A stretch of DNA of 64,000 nucleotides from Ophioderma brevispina (lineage: Eukaryota; Echinodermata; Ophiuroidea; Amphilepidida; Ophiodermatidae), in contig JAMKCH010001589.1 of NCBI GenBank assembly GCA_023653785.1, positions 62,001-126,000 of the forward strand. The letters run 5' to 3'. A model generated the notes under the pieces. It saw nothing but the letters and a program-made list of their open reading frames with translations. It was not told the origin of the DNA and ran no database searches. The stretch's first letter is position 1, and the number at the start of each line of letters is the position of its first letter. Made by a program: the position numbers and the translations under genes. Of this stretch, positions 22,191-33,199 are shown piece after piece.

Positions 22191-23199
22191 TTCTCCCCAA
22201 GATACTGTCAAAAAACTACCATTATAATGGCAAACCATCAATATTAGCACAGTAGTGACTAGGGCATTACACTATGCATTATTGTGTCTAGCATCAAACT
22301 GCAAGCTTGTTTCCCACGATACTCAGCCGGTGGACAGTGTATATAAATGCCAGGCTCTCATATCAAGTAGAAAACACGATAGACAAAAATCGTAAATAAA
22401 TCACTGCAGTTTTTGATCAAATTAAGCAAAACCATAGGAATTAGGTTGTTTTGTGCATCTGCCTTGTACAAAATCACATCACAAGCAGAAAAAGTACCAT
22501 TTAAAAAAAAAAAGGGAAAAAGATTGAAAAGATGATGTCACAAGAAACTTAAGTTATTACAGTAAAGCTATCCAACCTGTTCATTGCTTGTTTCCCCGCA
22601 TATTCTCTCCTTGGGGTTATTCCACTTGATCCGGGACCTCACCCAAATCCTTGGGAATCCCAATTCCCCAAGGAGAGATCCGCCCATCCCCGGCCAACCC
22701 TCGATAACCCCCAAGCATACACACCGCATGTCGCTCATCTTCAATCCCCGGCAATTTATTAGTTGCCGTTTGGCTCCCTAGACATATCATTTTTCACACC
22801 TACACACCTAATTAAGAAGATTTTTTCTTGCTGGTTGTTGTGAAACATCTGCGTGAGTGCGTGAGATATGGGAAATAGCAGGTGTCAGATTGGGATTCCA
22901 GTTTTTATTGACAAACTTGGCAGCGTCTCCCAGCCAGTGCAACAGGCTGGGAGAGTGTATGTGTGTAAACAATATATGGGTTAGACTTAACATAAATTTT
23001 GTATTCATATGTAGAATGATTTACTGAATGTGCTTTTTGTGGTTGGTAGGATCAAAATCTGGTGAAAAATAATAAACAGTTGTTAGCATAACAATTCCCA
23101 ATAAATTGGCACACATAAAATATCCATGTAAATACAAAGTGTTACACATAATGTTGGTTGTGTTGCACAAACAAAAATAAAGTGATGAATCTCCTCAGT

Positions 23200-23488
23200 A
23201 TCTGTCTTCATATTTCCAGCTTTACCAGTCCACTTATGCCCTCCGTTCCAGCTTATCCATCAAATTTCTTGTTCCTCATTCAAATAAACAATCTGGTGGT
23301 CATGTCTTGTCAATTACTTGCCCTCATCTTTGGAACGACTTGCCCTCTGCTATTCGTGACCTTGATAGTGTCTCGGTTTTTAAAAGCCATTTAAAGTCTG
23401 ATCTTTATTCTAGCCTCTATTTTTTTCCTTTTCCAGTGCCTTGCTTACTTTTGTAAAAAGCACTTTATAAATCTCATTATTATTATTA
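23200..23488 (+). mobile_element. CR1/L2-like LINE, 3' end fragment
   Basis: Encodes a short C-terminal remnant: LWNDLPSAIRDLDSVSVFKS can be read after one frame adjustment near 23325-23390. It then ends in AAAAGCACTTTATAAATC and a TTA microsatellite, the usual tail of this LINE group. Everything upstream is missing. Confidence 0.75.
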
Positions 23489-24522
23489 AATGTGTTTTTT
23501 GGGTTTGGTAAATTATAATCTGGCTGTGCACGCACAAAAATTAAGGGATAAAAGAAACGAGAGTGTAAATTAATTAATTGGAAAAAGAAAATACTGTATG
23601 ATGTTGTTTGAGCTAGAAATAAAACACAAATTTCATTGTTGATGGTTTTTCACTTTAAATAGCATGCTTGTTGACACATTTTGACTGGGAAATTGTAATT
23701 TGTTGTGGTACCATATAAGCAGAATGTACCAAATAACAACATCAAAAAATTCACTAAAATGCCCTTTGGGGAAAAAGTGTAAAAAAGTGTAGCTGTCTAC
23801 AGATAGCTATGTTATTATTATTATTATTACAAAACATTTGATATGGCGCTCTACAGAAGAACACAACGCCTAACAATAAATGAATAAATGACAAAGTTTA
23901 ACCTATAAGTACGTTAAGTGCAGGCAGCTGCAGGAGTACAATGAAGAAAAAACCAGTATACAAAGCAGCAATATATACCAAAAACAATAGATGCAATTAA
24001 GGAAATAAATGAGTCTTGAGTGCACCTTTGAAGACCGCGACGGACATCGCTTCACGGATACCAACCGGGAGCTGGTTCCAAAGTTTAGGACCCATGACTT
24101 GGAAGGATTTGTCACCAGCCTTACGTTTTGAGCGAGGGACCACAAGTCTGGTGGTATCCATGGAGGAGCGGAGTCGATCGCGGTTCATCAACATTGCTTT
24201 GAAATGTAGCATATTGTACAAAGTAAAGAAATCATTCAAGTAGCATGGGGCTTCACCATGCACTGATTTAAAAACCTAGAACATAAGTTTGTATACAATC
24301 CTTTCCTTTACAGGCAGCCAGTGTAATGTACACAGGAGGTAAGAAGAGCTCTGGTCTCCGTCGCAAGAAAACACCAAACGCGCTGCTTTATTCCGGAGAC
24401 GCTGTAGGCGCTTAAGATCGCTCTCTTTATTAGCCCATATAATAATGATTGGCATAATCTATGCGAGACAAGACCAAAGCTCTTACTGCATGGTGACAGG
24501 CGTCCTGAGTAATAAACCTCCG

Positions 24523-25803
24523 CATAGTGGGCAGTCCACTCATTATAATGCGTGCCGGTTCAAAAATCTTGAAAATTGGCAAAAGGGTGGGGGTGGGTGG
24601 GGTTGACATTTTTCCACTAAAAAGGGTGGACTTGTTATAAAGCGTGGAGACGAAATATAAAGGGTGGCGGTAAAATTCCTGTAAACAATTGAAAACGTAA
24701 TACTATAACACTTCCTTCACCTTGCTCACATAAATGTGTCTATCGCTTCCCTGGCCAGCTCGCTCGATTTGCCAACAGGAGCTCATGAAGCATGTTTATG
24801 TCTCATCGGGCGGGAGCTCCAATCAGCATCAGTTTTAGATTATTGTTTTATCGGTGATTGGTCAATCGTTTATTTTACTAAAAATAGCTTGGGTCCTCCC
24901 CCTGTTTTGTGAATGAAAATAGCTTTCGTAAATGATTGCACGATCGGAAACTTCCAATGATTTCCGGGAATGATTTTTAGCAAGTCTCAGTCTAAAATGG
25001 CGGCGCCTGTCGTCTCTGTGAAAACAACGGGAGTTGGGATCGCGTGATTTTTGGCAAAGAAGATTCAGATTCTGATGCAGAATTTGAGGGATTTGATGCA
25101 GATGAGATTGATGAAAGAAAAAAAAAGCTGATATGGGTCTGAAAATGACTTTGATATTGGAGCTGATCATTTACCAAATTGCGTATCGTGCCCAGTCATG
25201 CCAGTCTGAGACCGAGCCTTGACTGGCTAGGCTAGCCTACCTGATTTTTTCACTGGCTGTTGTAATCAAAGAAGAAATATCAGTAGCTTCGCCACAATGC
25301 CAATTGCTTACAGTGGAGTTTTTGTACAGGTAGTCAGTGAATCGTTAGAGATAAACACTCTTAAAATGCAGTTTTGATCAGTACTGTCAATTTAGCCATG
25401 TTTCATCACTAACGTTCACATCAGTACCTGTACAAAAACATCCATTGGAAGCAATGCCATTTGGGACGCTACTGAGAATCTCTCTTGTTGTAACATAACC
25501 CCCAACATTTGTTCAAAGCATTCAGTATTGTGTACTGTGTGCTAATTTGGATATAATCTGGCCAACAAAAAAATAAATTATATAATATGATATAGACAAT
25601 TGTCACCTTTTATAATCAAGCACATGTTTGCAATTTCTGTGATGGAAGTTTTATGTACTGTTTTCCATTACTGGTAATCACAAATTTTGCTTGCGAATGG
25701 TAAATAGGGTGGGGGTCCGAAATTTTCAGTATAAAGGGTGTCTCAGTAAAAGGGTGGGGGTCAAAATAAAAAGGGTGGGGGTCAAACCCCACTGCCCACT
25801 ATG
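24523..25803. mobile_element. 1281-bp DNA transposon, 13-bp perfect TIR, CTCCG target duplication
   Basis: The ends are CATAGTGGGCAGT and its exact inverse ACTGCCCACTATG, and both flanks read CTCCG (24518-24522 and 25804-25808). Excision restores the LINE coding frame, so both boundaries are certain. Subterminal copies of AAAGGGTGGGGGTC occur near both ends. The interior (about 25035-25170, + strand) resembles the start of a gene: an ATG in CAAAATGGCGGCGCC context region, then an acidic stretch with DSDSDAEFEGFDADEIDER, then frame breaks. Acidic N-termini of that style occur in some transposases, but no catalytic domain is present. A 5-bp GC-rich TSD fits Transib or some hAT groups; I do not decide. 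Confidence 0.93.
25296..25465. mobile_element. Short inverted-repeat element nested in the transposon
   Basis: GGAGTTTTTGTACAGGTA on the left and TACCTGTACAAAAACATCC on the right, with matching outer bases (GCCAATTGCTTACAG versus GGAAGCAATGCC), give arms of about 32 bases around a 110-base centre. No coding capacity. Family unknown. Confidence 0.6.
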
Positions 25804-26269
25804 CTCCGAATACGCCAAATTACAATGTGGAAGTTAACAACTCTTTACAAATGCTATTACTTGATCAGACATACTTAATATGGAATCAAACATGACGCCC
25901 AAGTTCTTAACACAAGATGATGCAGGAAGACGGACTTCAAACCTTATTACAATAAGGTTTGAAAGTTATGAGGGTGCTAAATTTTGAATGCGCTATTTAA
26001 AAAAAAAACCTTTTGTATGGTCTAACCAGTTGAGATTTGGATAATATACTAAATATATGCATAATTAATAAACTTATTTAATTGAAAGTTGTTTTGTTGA
26101 TAATATAAAATGGTGTTTTATCTTTTGTTTTGTGACATAAATTGTATCATTTGTGAGACTGTATACGTCTAGAACATTAAATAATGATCCACTTTGTTAA
26201 ATAATGCTCCATTTTCAAATGAAACTGCAATTAGGCTAATAACACCACAATATAATCTACTTCCAACAG

Positions 26270-26508
26270 GTCTTATCAGCATGAAGTCTTCAAACTCCGT
26301 CATCGAACTGGTCATGATGCTGTGCTCGCAAGAATGGCAGAACTCAATCCAAAAGCATGCCGGGCTTGCATTTATAGAGCTGGTCAATGAGGGGCGCTTG
26401 TACTCGCATGCGACAAGAGATCATCTGCTAAGGAGCTAATGAAGTCAGGAGTTATATAGTTAGGCCGACATAGAGCAGAGGAATGTGCAGATACATGCTG
26501 AAATTGAG
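26270..26508 (+). CDS. NBEA/LRBA-like: NBEA/LRBA-like exon 6, with an internally broken frame
   Basis: Acceptor TACTTCCAACAG, donor GTAAAA; 239 bases, phase 1 in and phase 0 out. Codons to 26433 read LISMKSSNSVIELVMMLCSQ and then EWQNSIQKHAGLAFIELVNE and GRLYSHATRDHLLR, almost the family sequence. Then come stops at 26437, 26440 and 26461 in this frame. The family residues continue in other frames: Ala-Asn-Glu-Val at +1 (26435-26446), Arg-His-Arg-Ala-Glu at +2 (26466-26480), and back to the starting frame from 26482 with NVQIHAEIE. So three successive +1 shifts lie within 50 bases, and their sum preserves the exon phase. Insertion-type sequence error is the simplest reading; a dead allele is the alternative. 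Confidence 0.88.
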
Positions 26509-26777
26509 GTAAAATAGTGTTTTTTTTGTATTTTTAAAAAAGAATTGGAGCAGACGCATTTCCTGAGGGATTTGTCAACCATTCGTCTTTTGTCGGTGGG
26601 TGTGAGTGTGTGTGTGTGTAAAAAATCTTACCTTAGCTTTGCTTAACCCTAGTCATATTCTTGAATGAAACAATGTCTTGTAACAACACCCGTACCTCTT
26701 GGCCATATATATTTTTCTAAAACCAGGTTCTCCAATCAAATTGGCTTTTAGGCCCTGAGGGATTAAAAGATTATCTA

Positions 26778-29193
26778 CAGGGCTCGTACGGTCCTTGAAG
26801 GTCCATGAAAGTCCTGGAATTTCAAAATCCTTTTTCCAGACCTCGAAAACCCTGGAAATTCACAAATGGTCCTTGAAAGTCCTTGAAAATTGCAGTCAAT
26901 GTGTAATATTGATTTTTGATTAAAATGAATATCATGGCAAACCAAAAAGTAAGAATTTTTAATCATCCATTAGCGACAATCAACGGCAATGGGAATTTAA
27001 GAATATATTTATTTAACCCCTATGCTGCTATTACAGGCTGTAACGATTACTGAACGTGTCATAAATGCAAAAGATCACGCCCGGCGCCCATTTTGGGTGT
27101 GTTTTTGTCTTAGTCGGTGTATTGAGAGAAGTTAATGTTCTCTTTAAAAACGCAACTAATTGCGCACATATGCCTACTAGTACGGATTTATCGTGTTCCG
27201 TACGGAAAATGAAGCGAAATACGGACGGACGTTTTCCCAAAAAAAAAAAAATATGGAAAATGGTCGCGTCACTAAAATAAAAATAAAGTGTATAAAGTAA
27301 GAAAATAAGTAAATATAGAAAAATAAAGTTAAGGAAAGAGCGCAATGTCTTTTCAAAACAAATAAAAGAACATAGATTTGGAAAAATTTTCAATTTATAA
27401 AGTCCGTTTAAATGGTTTCTGACATCGTTTTTCTCCCGACTTTCGGAAGGTTTACCCACATTAATATCTTGATTTAACCATTTAACTGCTGTATGCTAAA
27501 TGTCTTCTGAAGGTATTTTAGTCTACTATTCAACTGCAGTGGTGTAAAGGGGTAGACCTACGAACAATGTATTGTTATAGTGGTTTTGTTTTCAAGTTTA
27601 GAACCTTTGAAAGTTTTAGACTCATTTTTCATGCACTTATATTAAAAAAATACTCCATATGGACTTAGTTCCTGCTGACAGTTCCTTAATTAAATGGGGC
27701 TGTCAGACGGCGGAACTCTGTCCATTTTTTCTGGAAAAGCTGTATTTTAAAGAGCTCTATCTCATAATGCAGTTCATATGTACATAGGTAGCTCAGTTTT
27801 CAAGTTATGAGCCTTTAAAGTGTAGACTTTAAGTTCATTTTTAATGTACTACTGTAGCTAAACAATAAATTCCTTATGGACTGTGTTCATACTGACAATT
27901 CCCCCAAGTTAAAGGGGAACTATCAGATGGTGGAACTCTGTCCATATTTTTTTTATCAGGAAAACAGTAATTTAAAGAGCTCTCTCATGATGCAGTTGTA
28001 TATAGATGGCTCAGTTTTCAAGCTATGATCCTTTAAAATTTTGACCTTTCTTTTTTTTTCATATAATTCTCCATATGGACTTAGTTCCTACTGACCGTTC
28101 CTTGAAAGGGGCTGTCAGACGGCGGAGCTCTGTCCATTTTTTCTAGAAAAGCTGTATTTTAAAGAGCTCTATCTCATGATGCAGTTCATATGTACATAGG
28201 TAGTTCAGTTTTCAAGTTATGAGCCTTTAAAGTTTAGACTTTAAGTTCATTTTTAATGTACTACTGCAGCTAAACAATATTTTCCTTATGGACTGTGTTC
28301 ATACTAACAGTTCCTTTAAAGGGGGGAACTGTGAGATGGTGGAACTCCGTCCATATTTTTTTTCAGGAAAGCAGAAAGAGCTCTCTCATGATGCAGTTGT
28401 ATATAGATGGCTCAGTTTTCAAGCTATGATCCTTTTGAAATTTTGACCTTCTTTTTTCATATAATTCTCCATATGGACTTAGTTTCTACAGACAGTTACT
28501 TAAATGGGGCTGTCAGACTGCAGTGTTACCACATAACTATAACAATCTTACAATTTCTGAATGGGGTACAATGTAGTTCACCCCCATTATGGAAGTGTCA
28601 GTAGGAACTAAGTCCATATGGAGTATTTTTAATAAAGTGCATGAAAAATATAAGTCTAAAACCTTCAAAGATTCTTAACTTGAAAACAAAACCACTATAA
28701 CAATACAATGTTTGTCATTTGCACCACTGCAGTTAAATAGTAGACTAAAATACCTTCAGAAGATATTTAGCATACAGCAGTTAAATGGTTAAATCAAGAT
28801 ATTAATGTGGGTGAACCATCCGAAAGTTGGGAGAAAAAAGATGTTGGAAACCATTTTAACATCTTTCAAATCTATGTTCATTTATTTGATTTGAAAAGAT
28901 ATTGCCCTCTTTCCTTAACTTTATATTTCTGTATTTACTTATCTTACTTTTTATACACTTTATATTTCAATGACACGACGATTTTCCGTATTTTTTTGTG
29001 TGAAAATGTCCGTCCATATTTTGCATCATTTTCGTACGGAATACAGAAAATCCGTACAATTGGCATGTCTGGAAATGTCTGGAAAGCCTATGCTTCAAAT
29101 GACGTAATTAGTATAACATTAGGTCCTTGAAATTAGCTCATCTGGATCCTTGAAAGTCCTTGAATTTGGAAGGAGCTGGGTGTACGAACCCTG
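26778..29193. mobile_element. 2.4-kb fold-back DNA element with CAGGGTTCGTAC ends
   Basis: The ends read CAGGGCTCGTACGGTCC and the inverse of CAGGGTTCGTACACCC; both flanks carry TATCTA (26772-26777 and 29194-29199), a likely 6-bp target duplication. Inverted homology extends far inward: the arm around 27031-27680 reappears inverted at about 28605-29130 (ATTTAACCATTTAACTGCTG, CCAATATGGACTTAG-type and TCCGTACGGAAAATG blocks). TCCTTGAAAGTCCTTGAA repeats lie near both ends. The centre holds a tandem array (27655-28525). No transposase is visible. CAGGG ends suggest hAT; some hAT groups make shorter duplications than 8 bp. Confidence 0.82.
27655..28525 (+). repeat. Tandem array inside the fold-back element
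   Basis: Units begin with CCATATGGACTTAGTT at 27655, 28071 and 28469, giving lengths of 416 and 398 bases plus a partial third. Each unit is itself two related halves: the second begins CCTTATGGACTGTGTTC, and both contain GCTGTCAGACGG/GTGGAACTCTGTCC and AAAGAGCTCT blocks. So the array is a dimer repeat. Confidence 0.88.
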
Positions 29194-29889
29194 TATCTAA
29201 TTTGCCTTGCATCTTAGAATGTTGCATTTGGAGATGAGGACCATCAAGAGTTTACTAGTGCATTGTGGGATAATCTCAATATGCCCTCTGTGTGGAAATA
29301 TACTGTAATTGTGCACTAGTCCATGGATTTTCATTTAATAGAGTTTACTGTATATTGGGAAATAAAAACAAAATGCACGCTCACTACATGCATAGGTTTA
29401 CATGTTTCATTCCATCATCATTCATCTTAATGCAGCTCAGAGAGTATGTGTTGTCTAAAGTGCAGGACTCATGGTCCAAAGACATTGCCTCATCATCCCA
29501 AGCAGTATATGGGAACTGCTATGGAAATATCTTACATTCTTAAAGTTTTTTAGGCAATTGCCTGAATTCAGGGTTTCCATTACTCAAAATTTCTGCAATG
29601 TTCAGCCTGTTTTAAAGGCTTTTAGCCCAATTCACACACTTTTTCAGGCCAATTCAGGCTTTACTCTTCAGGCTGGCTTACGTTGTTTTTAGTGCTAATA
29701 GGGATGAACGCTTGGCCGGCTGCCACATACATGAAGCAAAATGATTGTGATGATTTGTTGATGGCAGCATAATAATAGGCAACAGCACCTTTGAGGCTGT
29801 TTAAGGCAAAAAGCATTCATTTATATGAAAGCATGATTATTATGTAATTGCATGTAAACTGATGTTTTATCCGTGGTATTTCTTGTCAG

Positions 29890-30056
29890 TCGTTATGTGC
29901 ACAATCGGCTATGGAGTGCAAGGAAGAAGAGAAGATGTGTGATCATCTCATCACAGCGGCAAGGAGAAGAGACCACATCTTTGCAAGTCAACTCCTCCAG
30001 AAAACCATCAACATCCTTACTAACAAGCATGGAGCATGGGGCAATGTCATACAGAG
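29890..30056 (+). CDS. NBEA/LRBA-like: NBEA/LRBA-like exon 7
   Basis: Acceptor TTTCTTGTCAG, donor GTGAGT; 167 bases, phase 0 in and phase 2 out. It reads [20 protein letters not shown] and then [20 protein letters not shown] and [15 protein letters not shown], a clear match to the neurobeachin/LRBA segment that directly precedes the PH-BEACH core. The frame is uninterrupted. The acceptor phase fits exon 6 exactly. The next exon of the family should begin with a Trp/Arg-rich motif (the DFWRLDYWEDDL region); I do not find it downstream in this window. Confidence 0.92.
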
Positions 30057-31695
30057 GTGAGTTGATTTCAAATCAAGATTCACATTCTCGTCTCTAAAGC
30101 TCCTCTCAGGAAGTCTGTCGTATGGGGAGAGGCAATGCTCCCAGTTTAGTTGAAGCCCCTGTATTAATTCCAGGAGTGACGGAGGGCATTATCAACAGGT
30201 GCATAACCATTTAATGGTGTGCGATGCATATTCTACAGATTTTCAGTTTGAATTTAATCTTGCAATGACAGACTTTTTGTTTAGACCATGAAAGTCACCG
30301 ACTTTGTGATTTTATTAATAGTTACATGAAGATTGATCAAAATCCAAAGAGATGCATATGTGCACTTATTCTTATAAGGTTGTATTTTAATAAAATAACA
30401 TCAATTGATAGTCCTTACTGCATGCACCACTTTACGGTTCAGATACGCTTGGCGAAATGCTGCTGTTACAATGTCTCGTGGACGTCAAGGTCAGAAATAC
30501 CCTTTAAACACAAACAAATGAGCCTTGTACATAGATGATCTGAATTTTACACAGGAACACAGATTTATTATATTTTTTATCAATTTGGTTGCTTCAAGAA
30601 TTCAGAATGTCCTAAACAAATTACAATGGCAATAATAATCAAATATATGGAAATGTTCTTAAAGAATACTTATGTATAAGTATGATAAAAGTTCACAATG
30701 AAAGTAGTGTTGCAGTACAACGTTGACATGTTGTTACAGCAAAGACTCCAAAATGGCAGCATGCAGCGTCAATATTTCACAACATAAAATCCATGGGAAT
30801 ATTCTGCCTAAAAAGTTCTTTTTTTCTTTTTGGAGTGGTCTTGAAGATAACTTTGACCAGCAGTTCAAGAAGACAAGGTTCTATAGGTCCCTTGGCGACA
30901 CAAAATTTCAGCAGCGCTAACAAACCAGGTTTTTCAATTGAAATGTCCGTCTGTCACAAATGTCCACTTTTGAGACCACAAACTGGAATTCCAAAAACCA
31001 AAGCTCTTTTGACAGAAGAAAAATGTATCACTGGAGATCCAAATTAGTGACTGGCGATTTAGAAAAATCACTGCTTACATTATTTCGCAGCTAGATTCTC
31101 CAATATCTAAAAATAGTTATTACAGCAGCAGCATCATGCATAAGCACAGCCTAACACTGTCCAATTGGATCCCACGCAAATGACATGATAGGCATTACAT
31201 CATCTTACATTTATGTCTTCATGGGATACTTAAATGGGGCAATCGTTGTTTTGCAACATAGCTGGAAAAATCCCAGGCTATTTATAGTATTTAGCTTTTC
31301 TAGAAAGATCTCCGACTTATAAAAGCATATTGCATCATGTATCATCTCATTGTAGTGCAAGGGGAATTCCATTTTCTCTTGCATAATAAATTAAGTACTT
31401 TCCCTACCAGGAATCTTTCCTGTAGTTACTTTTAGAAATCAAATAATATATTTAATCACAAAATGGAGGATACTAAAACACTACACAAAGCAGGGGAGGG
31501 TGGCCAAGAAATCCCAATTTCAGACGTCGCCATTGGTTTAACACGTAAAAGTGAAATGTTGACGAAAAATTCTGAATTTTTTATATGTTGTCAAGGAATA
31601 TTTTCTTATTCCAAAACCGTTGGAGTTGAAGAATCAACTCCACTGGAAGGGTTATTTCTGATTTTTTGTATTAATAACGAACGAGGACGAGGTCG

Positions 31696-31723
31696 TATGT
31701 AGGTCATGGGAACACCCATGACC
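31696..31723. repeat. 12-bp-arm perfect hairpin
   Basis: GTAGGTCATGGG, a 4-base loop, then CCCATGACCTAC. It stands alone in unannotated sequence. No T-run follows that would mark a terminator-like element. Confidence 0.85.
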
Positions 31724-32191
31724 TACCCACATCAAAGCACCCAAATTGGTTTGTGGTTTGCACTCCGTATTGCTGTAATTCTTTGACATTTTTGGTGAAT
31801 TGCTATAAGGAATGAGGCTTGGCCGCCACCGCCTGACACAAAGCTTGACTTTGAAAGAGACTATCCACAAGTAACATTAGCCGTCTTTGCCTTTAGACTT
31901 TAGTCCCATAGAGATCAAAATACCATGCTCATTACAAAGTGTTTTGAATTTAAGTAAAAAAGGTACTCCATTTAAAACTTAAAAGATTGTGGCCTTCCAT
32001 AAAAGCTAATGCAGAGCTAGTATGAATAGTTCCCTCTGTATCTTCCAGTAACAGGAATATTATCCATTATTTCTAGAGTGCTTTTGTTCTTTAAAGTAAT
32101 AAATTTGAGCCTCATTGGGGGTGGTGCTTATGTTATCTCGCTTGATGTATGTCTGTATGTATGTGTGTATGTGATGACAACAAACCATGAA

Positions 32192-32507
32192 CTTAAACTT
32201 GGTAGGGTGATAGACCATGATGACTTATGATGCTGTATAGTTTGTGTCCAGATATCTGTATGTTAATGAATGCTAATGAATGCTAATAGACTATGATCAA
32301 AGCACTACATGTGGGGGCTACTACCTTAATTATGGGCTGTAATCCTTATTGAATAAAAGCAACTAATTTTTCTTGTGATATGTAAAAACATGCCTGCAGT
32401 AATTTATAATTCTAAAGTATTCTTTCAATTAGATTTAGAATATCAATATCATTAAAGAAATTCTGCAGTATGAAACAATATATAGACATAAGAAAATACT
32501 CTCATCC
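32192..32507 (+). repeat. 316-bp direct repeat, copy 1
   Basis: CTTAAACTTGGTAGGGTGAT to AATACTCTCATCC. Repeated without any difference that I can see at 32763-33078. Confidence 0.95.
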
Positions 32508-32762
32508 TTTTTTTTTTTTTTTTTTTTAGGCACATTTTTATAACATTTCTATATTTTTTATAGGGAACCAAAAAAAATGAGTGAAAATCTCCATTTTTTA
32601 TGATTTTCTCAAAAAATACGTATTTTGGGGGGAAAATATTGTCATATTTGGATTCCTTGAGTCATTTCCTTCTCAAATATGTACACTTTTATATATGTTG
32701 GAACAACAATTAAGAAGATACGGCAAAAAACAGTTCCTTTGAATTCCTGACTTCACAGCCAC
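32508..32762 (-). mobile_element. Poly(T)-led insert bracketed by identical 316-bp direct repeats
   Basis: Twenty T (32508-32527) followed by 235 bases of AT-rich sequence ending GACTTCACAGCCAC. On the minus strand this is a sequence with a 3' poly(A) tail. The identical repeats begin and end precisely at its borders, like an enormous target-site duplication. No ORF and no Pol III boxes that I can see. Confidence 0.65.
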
Positions 32763-33078
32763 CTTAAACTTGGTAGGGTGATAGACCATGATGACTTATG
32801 ATGCTGTATAGTTTGTGTCCAGATATCTGTATGTTAATGAATGCTAATGAATGCTAATAGACTATGATCAAAGCACTACATGTGGGGGCTACTACCTTAA
32901 TTATGGGCTGTAATCCTTATTGAATAAAAGCAACTAATTTTTCTTGTGATATGTAAAAACATGCCTGCAGTAATTTATAATTCTAAAGTATTCTTTCAAT
33001 TAGATTTAGAATATCAATATCATTAAAGAAATTCTGCAGTATGAAACAATATATAGACATAAGAAAATACTCTCATCC
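32763..33078 (+). repeat. 316-bp direct repeat, copy 2
   Basis: Identical in length and, by eye, in sequence to copy 1. It continues into ATTTGTATTC without a T run. Confidence 0.95.
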
Positions 33079-33199
33079 ATTTGTATTCTAAATATTTAAA
33101 AAGAGCGGAACTTTTCTGCAATCTCTAGGGTAAACCAGTGAAAAATTCTATTTTAGTGCTATTTCGGTGTCCAAGTTGCCTTTCTACACTCCTTGTGTT

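Larger units (their letters stand above)
23810..25960 (-). mobile_element. CR1/L2-like LINE (minus strand), split by a DNA transposon
   Basis: Reading the minus strand from 25960 down: NLGVMFDSILSMSDQV, then RIR interrupted at 25804, continuing at 24522 with RFITQDACHHAVRALVLSRI, LKRLQRLRNKAARLVF, a HWLPVKERI-type block near 24295-24330, and a frame (24263-23997) with LWNQLPVGIREAMSV. The 3' end at 23810-23860 shows GAGCGCCATATCAAATG and a TAA microsatellite tail. The ORF has several frame shifts and the 5' part is missing. The transposon removed in silico leaves the reading frame continuous (RIR-RFIT), which proves the nesting. Confidence 0.88.
9858..26269 (+). other. 16.4-kb intron loaded with transposable elements
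   Basis: Runs from GTAAAG to TACTTCCAACAG. Contents in order: an inverted-repeat element (9878-10161), a SINE split by a TTAA-type MITE (10671-11400), a LINE inside another SINE (11889-13555), a MITE (13898-14189), R1 repeat (14619-14952), a 1.67-kb duplication pair, a degenerate minisatellite block with a poly(T)-led insert (19514-21960), a LINE 3' fragment, and a second LINE split by a DNA transposon. Stretches around 10165-10665, 16495-17040, 18815-19510 and 22190-23150 hold nothing else I can name apart from a short inverted CCTTGGGG pair near 22605-22675. Confidence 0.8.
26509..29889 (+). other. 3.4-kb intron containing the fold-back element
   Basis: From GTAAAA to GTATTTCTTGTCAG, phase 0. 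Most of it is the 2.4-kb element at 26778-29193. Outside this I see a GTGT microsatellite near 26600-26620 and a MITE-end-like fragment at 29258-29288 (GTGCATTGTGGGATAA ... CCCTCTG). Confidence 0.85.
4136..30056 (+). other. NBEA/LRBA-like: Neurobeachin/LRBA-family gene, seven visible exons (partial gene span)
   Basis: This entry groups the exons listed separately. NBEA and LRBA are large cytosolic/peripheral-membrane BEACH proteins that act in vesicle trafficking and receptor delivery; NBEA also anchors protein kinase A. Here we see only the region before the PH-BEACH core: a conserved helical segment (exons 1-2), a long low-complexity linker (2-5) and the conserved pre-BEACH block (5-7). The PH, BEACH and WD40 parts are absent and must lie downstream of the window; the N-terminal LamG/armadillo-like part must lie upstream. 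Invertebrates usually have one NBEA/LRBA ortholog (rugose in flies, sel-2 in worms), so I do not choose between the vertebrate paralogues. Frame breaks in exons 5 and 6 and an unresolved phase between exons 2 and 3 are described separately. Confidence 0.92.

Noticed and set aside
24523..25803. A RAG-type recombination signal or ProtoRAG terminal repeat (the string CACTATG occurs at the ends)
   Set aside because: CACTATG reads inward on the wrong strand; the outward heptamer is CATAGTG, lacking the critical CAC, and no RAG1/RAG2-like protein is encoded.
32192..33078. A miniature LTR retrotransposon (TRIM) with 316-bp LTRs
   Set aside because: The repeats do not start with TG or end with CA, there is no primer-binding site or polypurine tract, and a T20 run abuts one edge; a long target duplication fits better.
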